Below, piece by piece: positions 37,801 through 48,137 of a DNA stretch of 64,000 bases; the stretch's first letter is position 1, and every line of letters starts with the position of its first letter. The DNA comes from Lichenostomus cassidix (lineage: Eukaryota; Chordata; Aves; Passeriformes; Meliphagidae). The stretch is taken from assembly GCA_008360975.2 (NCBI GenBank), contig CM039193.1, positions 16,048,501 to 16,112,500 of the forward strand, in the 5' to 3' direction. The position numbers and the translations under genes were made by a program. The notes below the pieces were generated by a model. The model searched no databases. It was not told the DNA's origin and saw only the letters and a list, made by a program, of their open reading frames with translations.

Positions 37801-38639
37801 TTCAAGACACTGAGGACTTTAGAAATCCTGTATTGTGCTGTTCAGAGTTAAAGACGGCTCAAAAAGCATCCAGGAACTCTGCACAAGTGGTTTAATGCCT
37901 CAAGAGTCATATCTAAATGCAGCTTTCCATTATTAGCAGAAATGAAATTTTGTTCATCAAGAGGAAAGTGCTTTTAGGGCCGAAGGGGAATTTGTTAAGT
38001 GGCCATTGAGAATTCTTGGTAAAGCTTTTCTGTATTACTCCACTATAGACAGGGGAGTTCCTGAGCATGTATTGTTCAGCATGATCAGGGCTGGGTTGTA
38101 TGGCTTTGATAATACAGCAGTGATTAAACAGTGATTTTTCTGAACAGTTTGTTGCAACTTCTCTCTAAAGAGAACTGATAGAATGATAAACATGTATCTC
38201 CCTCTGTTCTGTGAGATCCTCAGGACTTCTATCCATCTGGTGTAAATCGTATTTGACAGCAGCTTTCCCAGCGTAGAACAGCAAAGCTGGTGACTTAGTT
38301 GATACGTTTCAGTATAGTCCAATGAAAAACAGTGCCTTTTCTGAAAGGCAGGTAAGAAAGGACCACAAGACTGAATACTGTGTGTGCCTGAATCAGAGGC
38401 ATTGTGCTGCTCAGAGAATGGAATAGTCTCCTCATTCACCACCTCTTCATGAAATACATTGTAAGGGAAAAGGAAGGGACAAAATATATCTACTGTGTTA
38501 AATGCACATTTTACTCTCACATTAGCAGATTGCCACTGTCATTTATCTTTGGTTTTGAAGTAACATTTAAAGTCAGATAAAAGTCAATAGAATTTAAGTT
38601 ACTTTTAAGGACACTAATTTGTGCTTGTCCTCCTTGCAG
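34833..38639 (+). other. DOCK3: Intron between w21 and w22
   Basis: A 3.8-kb intron holding one clear CR1 copy (35791-36200, minus strand). The remainder shows no recognisable feature. A 161-codon minus-strand ORF at 38035-38520 has no recognisable domain. Confidence 0.65.
35791..36200 (-). mobile_element. CR1 LINE, 5'-truncated
   Basis: The left edge reads AATCAGAGAATCACAGAATC, the reverse complement of the terminal 'attctatgattct' repeats. AGACCTCCAAGATCATCAAG and CTGTTCCAATGCCTGACAA follow, then blocks on a 'ttgttccctgggagcagagcctgaccccca' theme and CTCAGCTGCTCCTCACAGGA. All are CR1 3' region in reverse complement, so the element is on the minus strand with only its 3' end preserved. The right edge near 36200 is approximate. 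Confidence 0.93.
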
Positions 38640-38781
38640 AACAAAGAATATGTGTGTCGGGGCCACGACTACGAGAGGCTGGAAGCCTTCCAGCAGAGGA
38701 TGCTGAGCGAGTTCCCCCAAGCCATCGCAATGCAGCACCCAAACCACCCTGATGACTCCATATTGCAGTGTGATGCCCAGT
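38640..38781 (+). CDS. DOCK3: DOCK3 exon w22, DHR-2 lobe B
   Basis: 47 codons plus one base, NKEYVCRGHDYERLEAFQQR to DSILQCDAQ. The acceptor is GTCCTCCTTGCAG and the donor T|GTATCC. The pattern K-E-Y-V-x-R-G-x-x-Y-E-R-L-x-x-F is the DHR-2 signature at the start of lobe B. Confidence 0.96.
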
Positions 38782-39491
38782 GTATCCTTCTGTGACAGGG
38801 CAAACTCTCACTGGAGCTTGGGCAGAGCACAGAGGTAGAGCAGGGTATGGACAAAACCAGACACTGTCTGCAGCAGACAGTAACTGGTTCATTGCGGGAT
38901 GTGGTGTTGGAGAGAGCAACTTTTTATTTGGGGAGTAATGCAGGTCATGTTCCATGTAGAAGGGAAAGGGCTGTGCTTGGTTGCATCCATGTTTTAATGC
39001 TGTACCAACAGCACTGGCATCACACACAGTTTGTGTCTTGAAGAGTATTCCTGGTACCTTCTCTTGGCCAGTATTTTGTTGGGAACAGATAGTAGTTCCA
39101 AAGCACTATTTTCCATTCTGATTTTTTTTTTAGTCAGTATTTTACTTTTTTGCAGTTTCCCTTTCTTTAAAACTGCTGAACCCTTTTATACCCAAGGCTT
39201 TGAATCTTATTCTTCTCATTGGCCACCTGTACTGGGATTTGGTACAACCAATACAATGCTCAGTGCACTGAGCACTGAACCACATCACATTTAAAGGGAC
39301 TGCAGGGACTTTGGAGAGCTTAGTCATGGAACCTGCACTGTTTGGCTTCTGGGAAAACAGCAAGGATATTGTGCGGGACTTGAACCATAAGGACACTGTC
39401 AGCAAATGGAGCATCCTGCCATGGATTGCTGTTTCCTACTTGTGTTTCCTAACACATGGATCAAAGCTTTCTTTGACTGCACAATTAACAG

Positions 39492-39658
39492 ATTTACAGA
39501 TCTATGCAGTGACTCCCATCCCAGACAATATAGATGTGCTGCAAATGGACCGTGTGCCTGATCGCATCAAGAGCTTTTACCGCGTCAACAACATCCGCAA
39601 GTTCCGCTACGACAGACCCTTCCACAAGGGCCCCAAAGACAAGGAGAATGAGTTTAAG
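39492..39658 (+). CDS. DOCK3: DOCK3 exon w23, DHR-2 lobe B
   Basis: Two bases complete Tyr, then 55 codons run LQIYAVTPIPDNIDVLQMD to KGPKDKENEFK. The acceptor is CAATTAACAG and the donor AAG|GTAGAA. It includes VNNIRKFRYDRPF, the conserved lobe B segment that helps bind the GTPase. An upstream in-frame open stretch is intron read-through only. Confidence 0.96.
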
Positions 39659-40190
39659 GTAGAAGGAGCAAATGAGCAGTGTTTAAGTGTAATCTCTTCA
39701 AGGGGAATAGTCTGTTGTTATTTTATGCTGATAGAGCTTTCAAGTAATCCTGAGTTGATGGCCAAAGATACCACAGTAACTCAGGTTACAGGTTAAGTCC
39801 GTGGTCTGATTGAGTCCTGACCTGATTAAAGCATTGTTCAGTTTAAAGGTGAGTTATTTTAGTGCCAGGAGAAATGCACTTGGAAGCAAGGATGGAGCGT
39901 TCTTGTCTGGCTGGACTTCTTTTTTATTACTGACACATAAGTCGGTCTTCTTGGGTCCCACGACACAATTGGTGGTCAAATTTTAAAAAGTAATAGAACT
40001 GTTGAATGTGTTTGAGCACATTGAATTCCTGGTTGTTTAAGTGACTTTCAGGAAGGCCTTCTACAGAATTAATGCTCAGGAGGTTAATGCATTCTTTTCT
40101 GAGCTTTACCCTCTTCGCACCTATAGTAAGAGTACAGATGATGTGGTTGTGATTCACTGTGTTCCTCACAGCCTTAATTACTCCTTGCAG

Positions 40191-40277
40191 AGCTTGTGGA
40201 TTGAACGTACCACTCTGACCCTGACTCACAGTTTGCCTGGGATCTCTCGTTGGTTTGAAGTGGAGAGAAGAGAACTG
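40191..40277 (+). CDS. DOCK3: DOCK3 exon w24, DHR-2 lobe B
   Basis: 29 codons, SLWIERTTLTLTHSLPGISR to WFEVERREL, phase 0 at both ends. The acceptor is TTACTCCTTGCAG and the donor CTG|GTAACA. The T-x-x-x-LPGISRWFEV motif is diagnostic of DHR-2 domains. Confidence 0.96.
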
Positions 40278-40710
40278 GTAACATTCATAGTTCCTGTAAC
40301 TGGGGTTTGAAACAATGAGTTACTGAGGATATGAGACAGGCAACTTAAAACCTGTTGGGCTGAAATTTTGCCGTTTAAAATTATGTTTACCAAGGATTAA
40401 ATACATCCTTTTTCTACTACTTCATCTAAATAATTGCTGAATGTAACCAAGCAAATCATATGGAGTAATAGTATGATGGAGACAGTGGCAAAAGGATGGA
40501 ATAATTGCATTGCTGCCATGTCTTCAGTATACAGTGACCTGAAATCCAGCACTACCAACAGTGGAGTTTGTTAATGTAGCTAATTTTCTACAAAGCAGTA
40601 AAAGCGAAGGGAGAGCACTGAACAATCCTGGAGTATCATTTTATTACAAGGAAGATAATAAATCTCAGTGAAGTGTCCACGGAATTAAAGTATATTTTTT
40701 TGCCTTCAAG

Positions 40711-40890
40711 GTTGAAGTAAGTCCTTTGGAAAATGCCATTCAAGTGGTTGAGAACAAAAACCAGGAGCTGAGGACACTGATAAGCCAGTACCAGCATAAA
40801 CAAATGCATGGCAACATTAATCTTCTCAGCATGTGTCTGAACGGAGTGATTGATGCGGCCGTTAACGGGGGAATTGCGCGGTACCAGGAG
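40711..40890 (+). CDS. DOCK3: DOCK3 exon w25, DHR-2 lobe C with nucleotide-sensor Val
   Basis: 60 codons, phase 0 at both ends, VEVSPLENAIQVVENKNQEL to GGIARYQE. The acceptor is TTTTTTTGCCTTCAAG and the donor GAG|GTGAGC. The lobe C sequence DAAVNGGIARY contains a Val (codon 40861-40863) that I align to the nucleotide-sensor Val of the alpha-10 insert in DOCK2 and DOCK9, which disturbs magnesium and GDP binding in the GTPase. That assignment is from remembered structures. With it present, the exchange domain should be active. Confidence 0.96.
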
Positions 40891-41868
40891 GTGAGCCAGG
40901 CTCTGCTTCCCATTGAGTATCACCCTTCTTCCATTTTATTTGCATTTCTGTTTCAATGACAGTATGTCTTTATAAGATAAGAAATTCTCATGTACATTAT
41001 CTGAAGATGGAGTTATACCCCCTAATTGGTTATTCTGCATCAGTGCTTGCACAGCCACATGTCAGGAGGCTCCATAGGTAGAGCTGGGAGCTCACATGGA
41101 AGTAGGTAATGGTGGCAGTGGGGTTTCTCCAAGATGACACCTGGCTTGCCTGGAAATCCTCACTTGGCAGGTAAAACAGTGAAGCAGCTTTTTTTATACT
41201 GCTGACATTATAAATTCATTTTGCAATAGAGGCTGTGGGACTGGTAGTAACTGACTGATTGGGTCTGGAATCAAGGAAAAACCACTAATTCATGGTATTG
41301 AACCATTATCTTTGCTGATGGGCTAATTTCAGACTTGCTGTAGAACTAAACTGATCTTAAATAGAATATGTTATCTAGCATAATCTCTGGCAAGCTCTTA
41401 CTTTAACTGAGCATTGCAAAAGGTAGATTTAGGGTAAAATACTGAAAAATGGAAGCAGTGGTTCAGGAGCGTGAGATGTGTCTTTCCAACAGAGCCGTGG
41501 AGAGAACGCTCTTCAGGTTTTACATTAGTTGCCAATTTACTCACGAAATTCCTTTAGCTTTAGACAGTTATGTGAGGGAAACTATAAAATTCAAATAACT
41601 GGAAGATACAAGGCTTAGTGGTATTGCTCATCACTGTTACAGGGAGAAACTTGATCAGAGTCATGGTTCAACAGAATCGTTTCAGCTGCCAAGACCATTT
41701 TCTCTGCATGCCAGAGTGCTAAAAAACAAAAAACTTAAATTGTGCTGTTATCTTAATATATTTTGTTTTCCTAATATTTTTGGACCTTTTCCTCTCATCC
41801 TTTGACTCCAAGTTGTGATGAAATACCTTCCAGTAAGCAAAAGGCACTTTTTTTTCCTTTTCCTGCAG

Positions 41869-41952
41869 GCCTTTTTTGATAAGGATTATATCACAAAGCA
41901 CCCAGGAGACGCAGAGAAGATCACCCAGCTCAAGGATCTCATGCAGGAACAG
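41869..41952 (+). CDS. DOCK3: DOCK3 exon w26, DHR-2 lobe C
   Basis: 28 codons, AFFDKDYITKHPGDAEKITQ to LMQEQ, phase 0 at both ends. The acceptor is a long T tract ending TCCTGCAG and the donor CAG|GTACTA. The Y-x-x-x-HP-x-D motif follows the nucleotide sensor in all DHR-2 domains I know. Confidence 0.95.
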
Positions 41953-42524
41953 GTACTATTTTTCAGGTGCAGAAGAACATTGCTACATTGTCTGGATTCA
42001 TCAGCAATCAGTCTGAACAGCAGATCCACCTGATTCAATCAGAAGCAAAGATTTTGGTACAGGAGATCTAAATATATTCAAACAAAAAACAAGAGGGAGG
42101 TGGGCAAGGAGATTATGACAAGTCATTCACCTACTGGGATGTGAGGTGAAGCTCAGCTGGAATTACATTAATTTTGTTTTCTCCATTTATTATCCAATAG
42201 ACAACTTGCAGTATTTCAAACCTGCCATTTGTTTTTGGCATTTTGAATTATGTCTTCCAAGCAAATTCCAAAGATAATCAGAGGAAGGACAGGCCAGGCT
42301 TGAGATTAAAGTGGCACAGGGACATATGAAAACTTAATGCCTATTTATATTATCTGCAGTTTTATTTTTCCATAGTGTCTCCATGAAACATCTTGGTAGA
42401 TAAAGCTGCGGGATGCTTTGATGGGAATGAAATCAGATAATCACTTCTTCTTAACTGAAAGTTTGGCAAGATACACCCCATTAAACAATGTGCCCAAATC
42501 TGAATAGAGCTACTAGACCTGTTT

Positions 42525-42660
42525 CTTCAACAAATTACTGAACTGCATTTCAGATTCCCCATCTGTAAAATAATGCTTATCTCCCTTCAATCCTCAGGAG
42601 ATGTTTGAAGATTGATTAGTTATTGTTTGTATGGACTTTAGATCATGTAGGGAATGACAT
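42525..42660 (+). mobile_element. MIR-like ancient SINE relic
   Basis: AACAAATTACTGAACTGCAT, then TTCAGATTCCCCATCTGTAA, AATAATGCTTATCTCCC and GGAGATGTTTGAAGATTGAT, ending with GACTTTAGATCAT, follow the conserved order of the MIR core and tail. The edges are approximate. Such relics predate the bird radiation. Confidence 0.65.
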
Positions 42661-43189
42661 ACATCTTAAGCCTCTTATCATTGCTATTTTCTTTCATCTG
42701 AGAGCTCATATAATCTCATTCAATCATTAATATTATATGTTTGACCTTTGAAAAAGTGATCTTTAGAAGTAACTAATGAGGAACAGGAGGAGTGACTGCG
42801 TGTGCCACACTGCTGCTGTTCAACTCAATTATCAGAAACTCCTTTTAGAAGTCTCTGTTGGCAGCTCCAGCCCCATCCCTGGCACTGAGAGAAGGCATTC
42901 CTTTGTCGCAGGGCATTATCCGTGTGAGGGCATAATGCTGTTCACTCTGCAGAGAGAATCTAGCTGGAATCTAGAATCCAACATGACACAAATGTGCTTG
43001 TCTCACACTTAAGAATGTGTTGGAGTAGTATGAACTTGCCAGGACTCCAAGGCTTGCTTAATTATCAGCAGTCTTGTAATGGACAGTGGCATATTCCTTC
43101 CACATTGCCCGAACTGCAGGACAGGCTTCTATTCTCTCTCTTAGACACAATTTCTTTGGGTTTGTGATGTTACATTTTCTTTTTCACAG

Positions 43190-43306
43190 GTGCATGTCCT
43201 AGGAGTGGGTCTGGCAGTCCATGAGAAATTTGTACACCCCGAAATGCGTCCCCTGCATAAGAAACTGATAGATCAGTTCCAGATGATGCGATCCAGCCTG
43301 TACCAC
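43190..43306 (+). CDS. DOCK3: DOCK3 exon w27, end of DHR-2
   Basis: 39 codons, VHVLGVGLAVHEKFVHPEMR to QMMRSSLYH, phase 0 at both ends. The acceptor is TTTCTTTTTCACAG and the donor CAC|GTAAGC. The long C-terminal helix (H-E-K...RPLHKKLIDQF) closes the DHR-2 domain. Confidence 0.96.
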
Positions 43307-43724
43307 GTAAGCCACTATTCACTTTTCCTATTTTTGAATTGTATGATTAAACATCTGTCAGCTGCAGTAAGATTCACAAAAGGACTGGGTTGATAAAGCA
43401 TTGATTGAACCTACTGGACTGCCAAATTACCAAAGTAATTCTTGATTTTTTGCAAGAAGGCAGTCGTAGCAAAGATGTTAACTTGGCCTTTAAACAAGAA
43501 TTGTTAATATTTGTATGTTCTTTGTTGTATCAAAGAGTGATTGTAAAGCCTAACTTTCAGCTGATATCTCACATAGCAGAAAATTATGTAAGACAGAGGA
43601 AGATTAACAGGAGGTGTTGGATGTTGAGCTCTTCAAAAGAACTGCCATAATTCGAAGTAGCATGACATGAAGAAAACTTGCAGTTTTCCATGACTGACTT
43701 AGGTGAGGTGTGTTTGCTCTGCAG

Positions 43725-43846
43725 GAGTTACCTGGTTTGGATAAGCTGAGCCCAGCCTGTTCTGGCTCCAGCACGCCCCGCAGCAATGTGCTGGTGTCAC
43801 ACGGCCCCATGAGCCCAGAGAGCATCAAGCTGGTGCATCGACACAG
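43725..43846 (+). CDS. DOCK3: DOCK3 exon w28, start of C-terminal tail
   Basis: 40 codons plus AG of a Ser codon: ELPGLDKLSPACSGSSTPRS to SIKLVHRH. The acceptor is TTTGCTCTGCAG and the donor AG|GTACCT. From here the protein becomes Ser/Pro-rich and probably disordered, with several SP or TP sites that could be phosphorylated. Confidence 0.94.
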
Positions 43847-45311
43847 GTACCTCCCTCTTCTTCCCAAACATCCAGAGTCCCTGCACACTGTTCCACCAAG
43901 GTTCAAGGATCTAAGGAGTGCTTAACAGTACTGCAGGAGGGGCAGCATGAGTTTAGGAAGAAGTGCCTTTTGTCTTCATTCAGTGCTAATTATTGAAGAT
44001 TGAGAATTGGAATAGGAAAGTTGAGAAATCCAATTTGCAGCAAATGCTGAACACCTCCAGGTGTGACTCTATCACTTTACTTACTGTAGAGGCAAAAACA
44101 CTAACCTGCCACTCAGTTCTCCAGACTCAATCTTACTTTGAAGGTTCCAACTACTCCTACTTCTGTTATGTTAACAGCAAATAACTGGATCCTTATTTAC
44201 CATAAAAGGAAAATTGTATGGCATGTTTTAGAACCCAACTCAATATGTACCCATTTTGAAGGATCACAATTGTAAACATCATTATTTTTGTAATTCTGAC
44301 CAAATCAGAAGCCAAACACAAGAAAGGCTGCCAAGGTGTTTTGATCAGAATATCAAAAAATGACTCTGTGGGTTCTTTTTCAAACTGAATGCCCATATAT
44401 TAAATGTAAGGTAATGACAGAGGATAAAAATTGGGATTATAAGGACAAAACTGTGGTTTTTGTATCCAGCCAACATTGCTTATTTGAAAATTGCTAATTG
44501 CTCTTCTGTGTTTATTTTTCTTACTGAGTCACTATAGTTTAGCTGGTTTTAAAGCCTGGCATGAAAAGTTGTGGAAAGTTGGTCCATGAATCCAGGATGA
44601 TGACATTCTTTATGCTATTAAAACTGAGTAGCTTATGCTGCTTCCATAGCTTAGCAGTTGACACACAGTGTCTGGGTGATAACATCTTTTTTCCTCAAAA
44701 GTCCTCCCTTTGTAAAGGCTTTTTTAGGTTTTAGGACAAACCAGGGAAATTCTATAGTGCACAATGTATTTGTGTGTATGGTTCAGAGTGACAAAGAGAA
44801 GTCCATTCCCTGAGGGAGATCAGGGTGGAGCCTGTACACTAGCTGGGCTGTATTAATTTACTGTCAGCTACAAAATTGCCTTCAACTGTAATGCTGAGGC
44901 CCAATGGATGCAGTAAGGAAAACTGGATTTTGATCTATGTATCTTGTGCTTGGATTCCTTTGGAATATTTTTTTAAGCTGCTCCCACTCAGCATTAAAAA
45001 TGACAGTGGTTTTGTGTGTTCTGTTATAAACAAATGTGCACCCAAGGTCATGGTGTAACATTACCCTGGGCTGGGGTTCTGAAATTTGGCATCCTATATA
45101 CTATTTTGTCTTACCTGTCGCTTCTTTCATATTGACTCGTATTTATAGATTTGTTTGAGCTTATTTGGCCTGATTTTTCAAAAGTGTTTGACATCCAGAG
45201 GTGACCTAAAGCAGCAGGTAACTGTAGGTACTTACTAGTTTGGAAAAAAATCAGGCTTCACAAACAGGTTCAAAAAATAATTATGCCCTTGCTCTGTCTG
45301 TTTTTTTCCAG

Positions 45312-45447
45312 CCCACTGAACTTGCTTGGTTCAGTCCGACACTCCTCATCCTCTCTGTCGTCCCACACCTCCAGTGAAACAGGAAACCTGGTTATCCTGA
45401 CAGACAGTTCTGTGGGGGAGACTGCTGAGGATATGTACCACATGCAG
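45312..45447 (+). CDS. DOCK3: DOCK3 exon w29, Ser-rich tail
   Basis: One base completes Ser, then 45 codons run PLNLLGSVRHSSSSLSSHTS to AEDMYHMQ. The acceptor is GTTTTTTTCCAG and the donor CAG|GTACAG. The R-H-S-S-S-S-L-S-S-H cluster is shared with mammalian DOCK3. The segment after it differs moderately, as expected for a disordered tail. Confidence 0.93.
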
Positions 45448-45936
45448 GTACAGCTCCAGCACAGCCAGGAGCTGTTCTGGGAACAGCATGGAACATGTTC
45501 CAGAGCGTTATGCTTAGGAACTGTACCTGTATGCATGCTTGGAACATGCTTGGATCTGTCTGTGATATTTTTTTCAAAGAACTGAATAAGTAGAATCTAA
45601 CATTGTTCAAGAAAGGTGACAGTAACTCACTAAATTAACTTTGGGAAGAAATCTCTTGTGTTTGTACAGTGACTATGATGCTGCATGCCAGTGTCCCACT
45701 GCTGCTTTCAGAAAGTGACATTTTTGTCCCATGTTGTTTACCTGCCCCATTGAACATGTGCAGTTAGCGTTGCTCTTGGTCAAGGGAGGTGGAACAAGTC
45801 CCACAGTCCTGAGAGCAGGTTAACAGTGGCCTGCATTGAAACTGGGCAGATGCTGCCCTGGCTCATCCAAGACTGGTAAATCTCTGAGGTACTAATCTGC
45901 TCAGGTCTCTCTCAATGGTTTCTCTGCCTCCTGCAG

Positions 45937-46084
45937 CTTGTTTACCCTAAGCCTGGGTACCAAGGCTCAGTCACCAATGTCTCTGTTTTATCTTCATCCC
46001 AGGCTAGTCCTTCCACCTCCAGCCTGAGCTCCACTCACTCGGCACCATCCCAGATGATTAACTCTGCCCCTTCCAGTGCTCGAG
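45937..46084 (+). CDS. DOCK3: DOCK3 exon w30, Ser-rich tail
   Basis: 49 codons plus one base: LVYPKPGYQGSVTNVSVLSS to INSAPSSAR. The acceptor is GCCTCCTGCAG and the donor G|GTAAGC. It leaves in phase 1, which allows splicing either to w31 or to candidate exon c1 without a frame change. Confidence 0.94.
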
Positions 46085-47984
46085 GTAAGCATGGACAGGC
46101 CTGAGAGAGGAGCCACCTGCAGGTGTTCCCTAAAACTGGCAACCTTGCTAACTTACTGGTGAAACACCACCTACACTGACATGTAACACTGTTTCTCTTT
46201 TGGAGATGTAAATGCCTCTTCAATACCTTTTCTTTACTAATGGTTTAATTCTCCATTTAAGCATTTTTTCATCAGTATTTGGAATGTATCTCTAATACAT
46301 GCTGGTTTCAGGCAGTTGAATTTCATAATGATTTCCACTGTTCCACCACAAAGTTGTGGCAGGCAGTCTAGAGGAAAAATAGTCCTCAGTATAGTACTTA
46401 AAAGAGAGATCATGAATACAAAGGCAAAGAAATAATTTTACAAGTTTAGAGAAATTATGGCACAAAAAAGGACTTGAAAAATTATGGCACAAAAAAGGCA
46501 GTTTAGCAGAAACATATGTATACAAAAGTATACGTACAGAATGAATGTTGAAAGATATGAATTTTAAGTACTCGAGATAAAGAAGGGCTTCCCTGCTGGG
46601 AAATTCTTGAAGAAAGGAAAAATATAAAAGCGGACTCTGGGGTACCCATATTGTCTTTGTGTTACAGTGGCTGCTCTTGATATTGCTAATAATTTTCTTC
46701 CCAAGCTGAAGCAAAACCACTCCATGTGATCTCCTGACTTTCACAACTTCTCTTCAAGGTTTTGTTTTTTTTGCTCTCATTTTGCGTTCTCAGTTGCAGG
46801 TTCTACATCTCTTTTCACAGGTATCTGAAGAAGGTGTCCAGGATATAGTCAGAGATAGAGGCTGATATTTAAATCTTACCCCTTTTTCTATATAGGGGAA
46901 TTCTGTGTCTCCTGATGGACAGGGAATATGGAGAAGGGCCCTTTCTCTCAAGCCATCTTGGGGCTGTTTTGCTCAATCTGGCAGTAAAATCCTAATTGAC
47001 TTGCTGTTGTTATGACACAGATGCAGCAGAGTGATTTAATTGAGGGATCAGATGGAGTAGGAAGGTGAGAACTGAATATCTTCAAATCAAGGCAAATAGC
47101 TGCACTAATAACCAAGAGCTGGAAGAAAAATAATGACAAAAACAGTAAAGTAACCAGGTGAAACTGACATATCAGAAGAGGGAAGATGGAACTGAGGAGA
47201 GGGCTATCATGTCAGGAAGACGTCCCTAAGTGGATGTGCCTCAGCTGGCATGTGAATCTTTTGGGGGATCCTGAAGGGTTTGGTGCTCGTCCTGTTTCAC
47301 GCTGTTTTCCACTTTAGAAGTCCAGTGACAGGCTCACAGTGACAGGCTGTGACAGTCTTTCTGAGCCTGATGACTGCACAGCATCACCAGCTTCCCTCTT
47401 TACGGTATTATTCACTGTTGCTTAGAAACCAATGTGATGAATGCTCCAAGGGGTCTGGGCTGCTGGGTGAGCCAACAGCACCTCCCAGGGATGGGACCTA
47501 GACAGACTTCAAATGGGAAACAGTAAGAGAAGTAATGAGTTTGAAAAATATTTATATAGCCTATGATACAATATTTCTTCTCTGCTGTTCTGTTCACTTT
47601 TAAAATTAGATGAGCACAGCATTCAGACATTACCTACTCATGGGATTTCACTTCTGGTAAGGTCCCAAGTGCAATCTGTGTTTCCCAGTGTTCCAGTCAC
47701 TGTTCTGGTTATTACAACACTGCTATTGGGAATGGAGCTGCTCCTAATGAGAAAAAGCCTTTACACTTAAACTCCACTGTGGTAATGCAGCTTTGTTCTT
47801 CTCCTTGGTGATTTTTCCTTTTGTTTTGTTTTTGAACTGGGTGAATTTGATGCTTATGAAAATGAGACCATCACTGGCTGGAGCAAGGTACTTCACAGAC
47901 ATGACATGTGCAGCTCTGCCAATGCACCTCTATCCTTTTTTTTTTCCCTTTTTTTTGTATTTATTTATATTCTTTTTAATTTAG
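46085..47984 (+). other. DOCK3: Intron between w30 and candidate exon c1
   Basis: 1.9 kb. A 20-bp perfect direct repeat with a 27-bp period lies at 46452-46498. The last 60 nt are strongly T-rich and end in TTTAATTTAG, forming the c1 acceptor tract. Nothing else is recognised. Confidence 0.6.
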
Positions 47985-48137
47985 CGCTGGTGAAAGGTGC
48001 TGGATTGACACCACTGGAGGCAGAAGCCCTCTATTTACCCACAGAACAGATACAGCATGGGCGGCAGCCGTGCAAGTTCCCCCACGCTGCCCCCATCCAT
48101 GTGCCTCATCTCTGTCCTGGAGGGACCACCTCTAGAG
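47985..48137 (+). CDS. DOCK3: Candidate cassette exon c1 (153 nt), DOCK3 tail
   Basis: A 153-nt open segment flanked by a long T/C tract ending TTTAG and a good donor, GAG|GTGAGA. It enters in phase 1 and leaves in phase 1, so it fits exactly between w30 and w31: 50 full codons (starting LVKGAGLTPLEAEALYLPTE, ending LCPGGTTSR) with split Ala and Gly codons at the ends. It is more GC-rich than the flanking intron. I do not recognise the peptide from any DOCK protein. It could be a lineage-specific alternative exon, an exonised old repeat, or a chance open stretch with good splice sites. Confidence 0.42.

Noticed and set aside
38035..38520. 161-codon minus-strand ORF in the w21-w22 intron
   Set aside because: No recognisable domain, no splice context and no sign of a promoter or poly(A) signal. 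An intronic chance ORF is the simplest reading.
40041..40190. In-frame open stretch directly upstream of exon w24, with AG dinucleotides that could act as earlier acceptors
   Set aside because: The AG sites at 40050-40051 and 40065-40066 would give the wrong phase after w23, which ends in phase 0. The residues do not belong to DHR-2.
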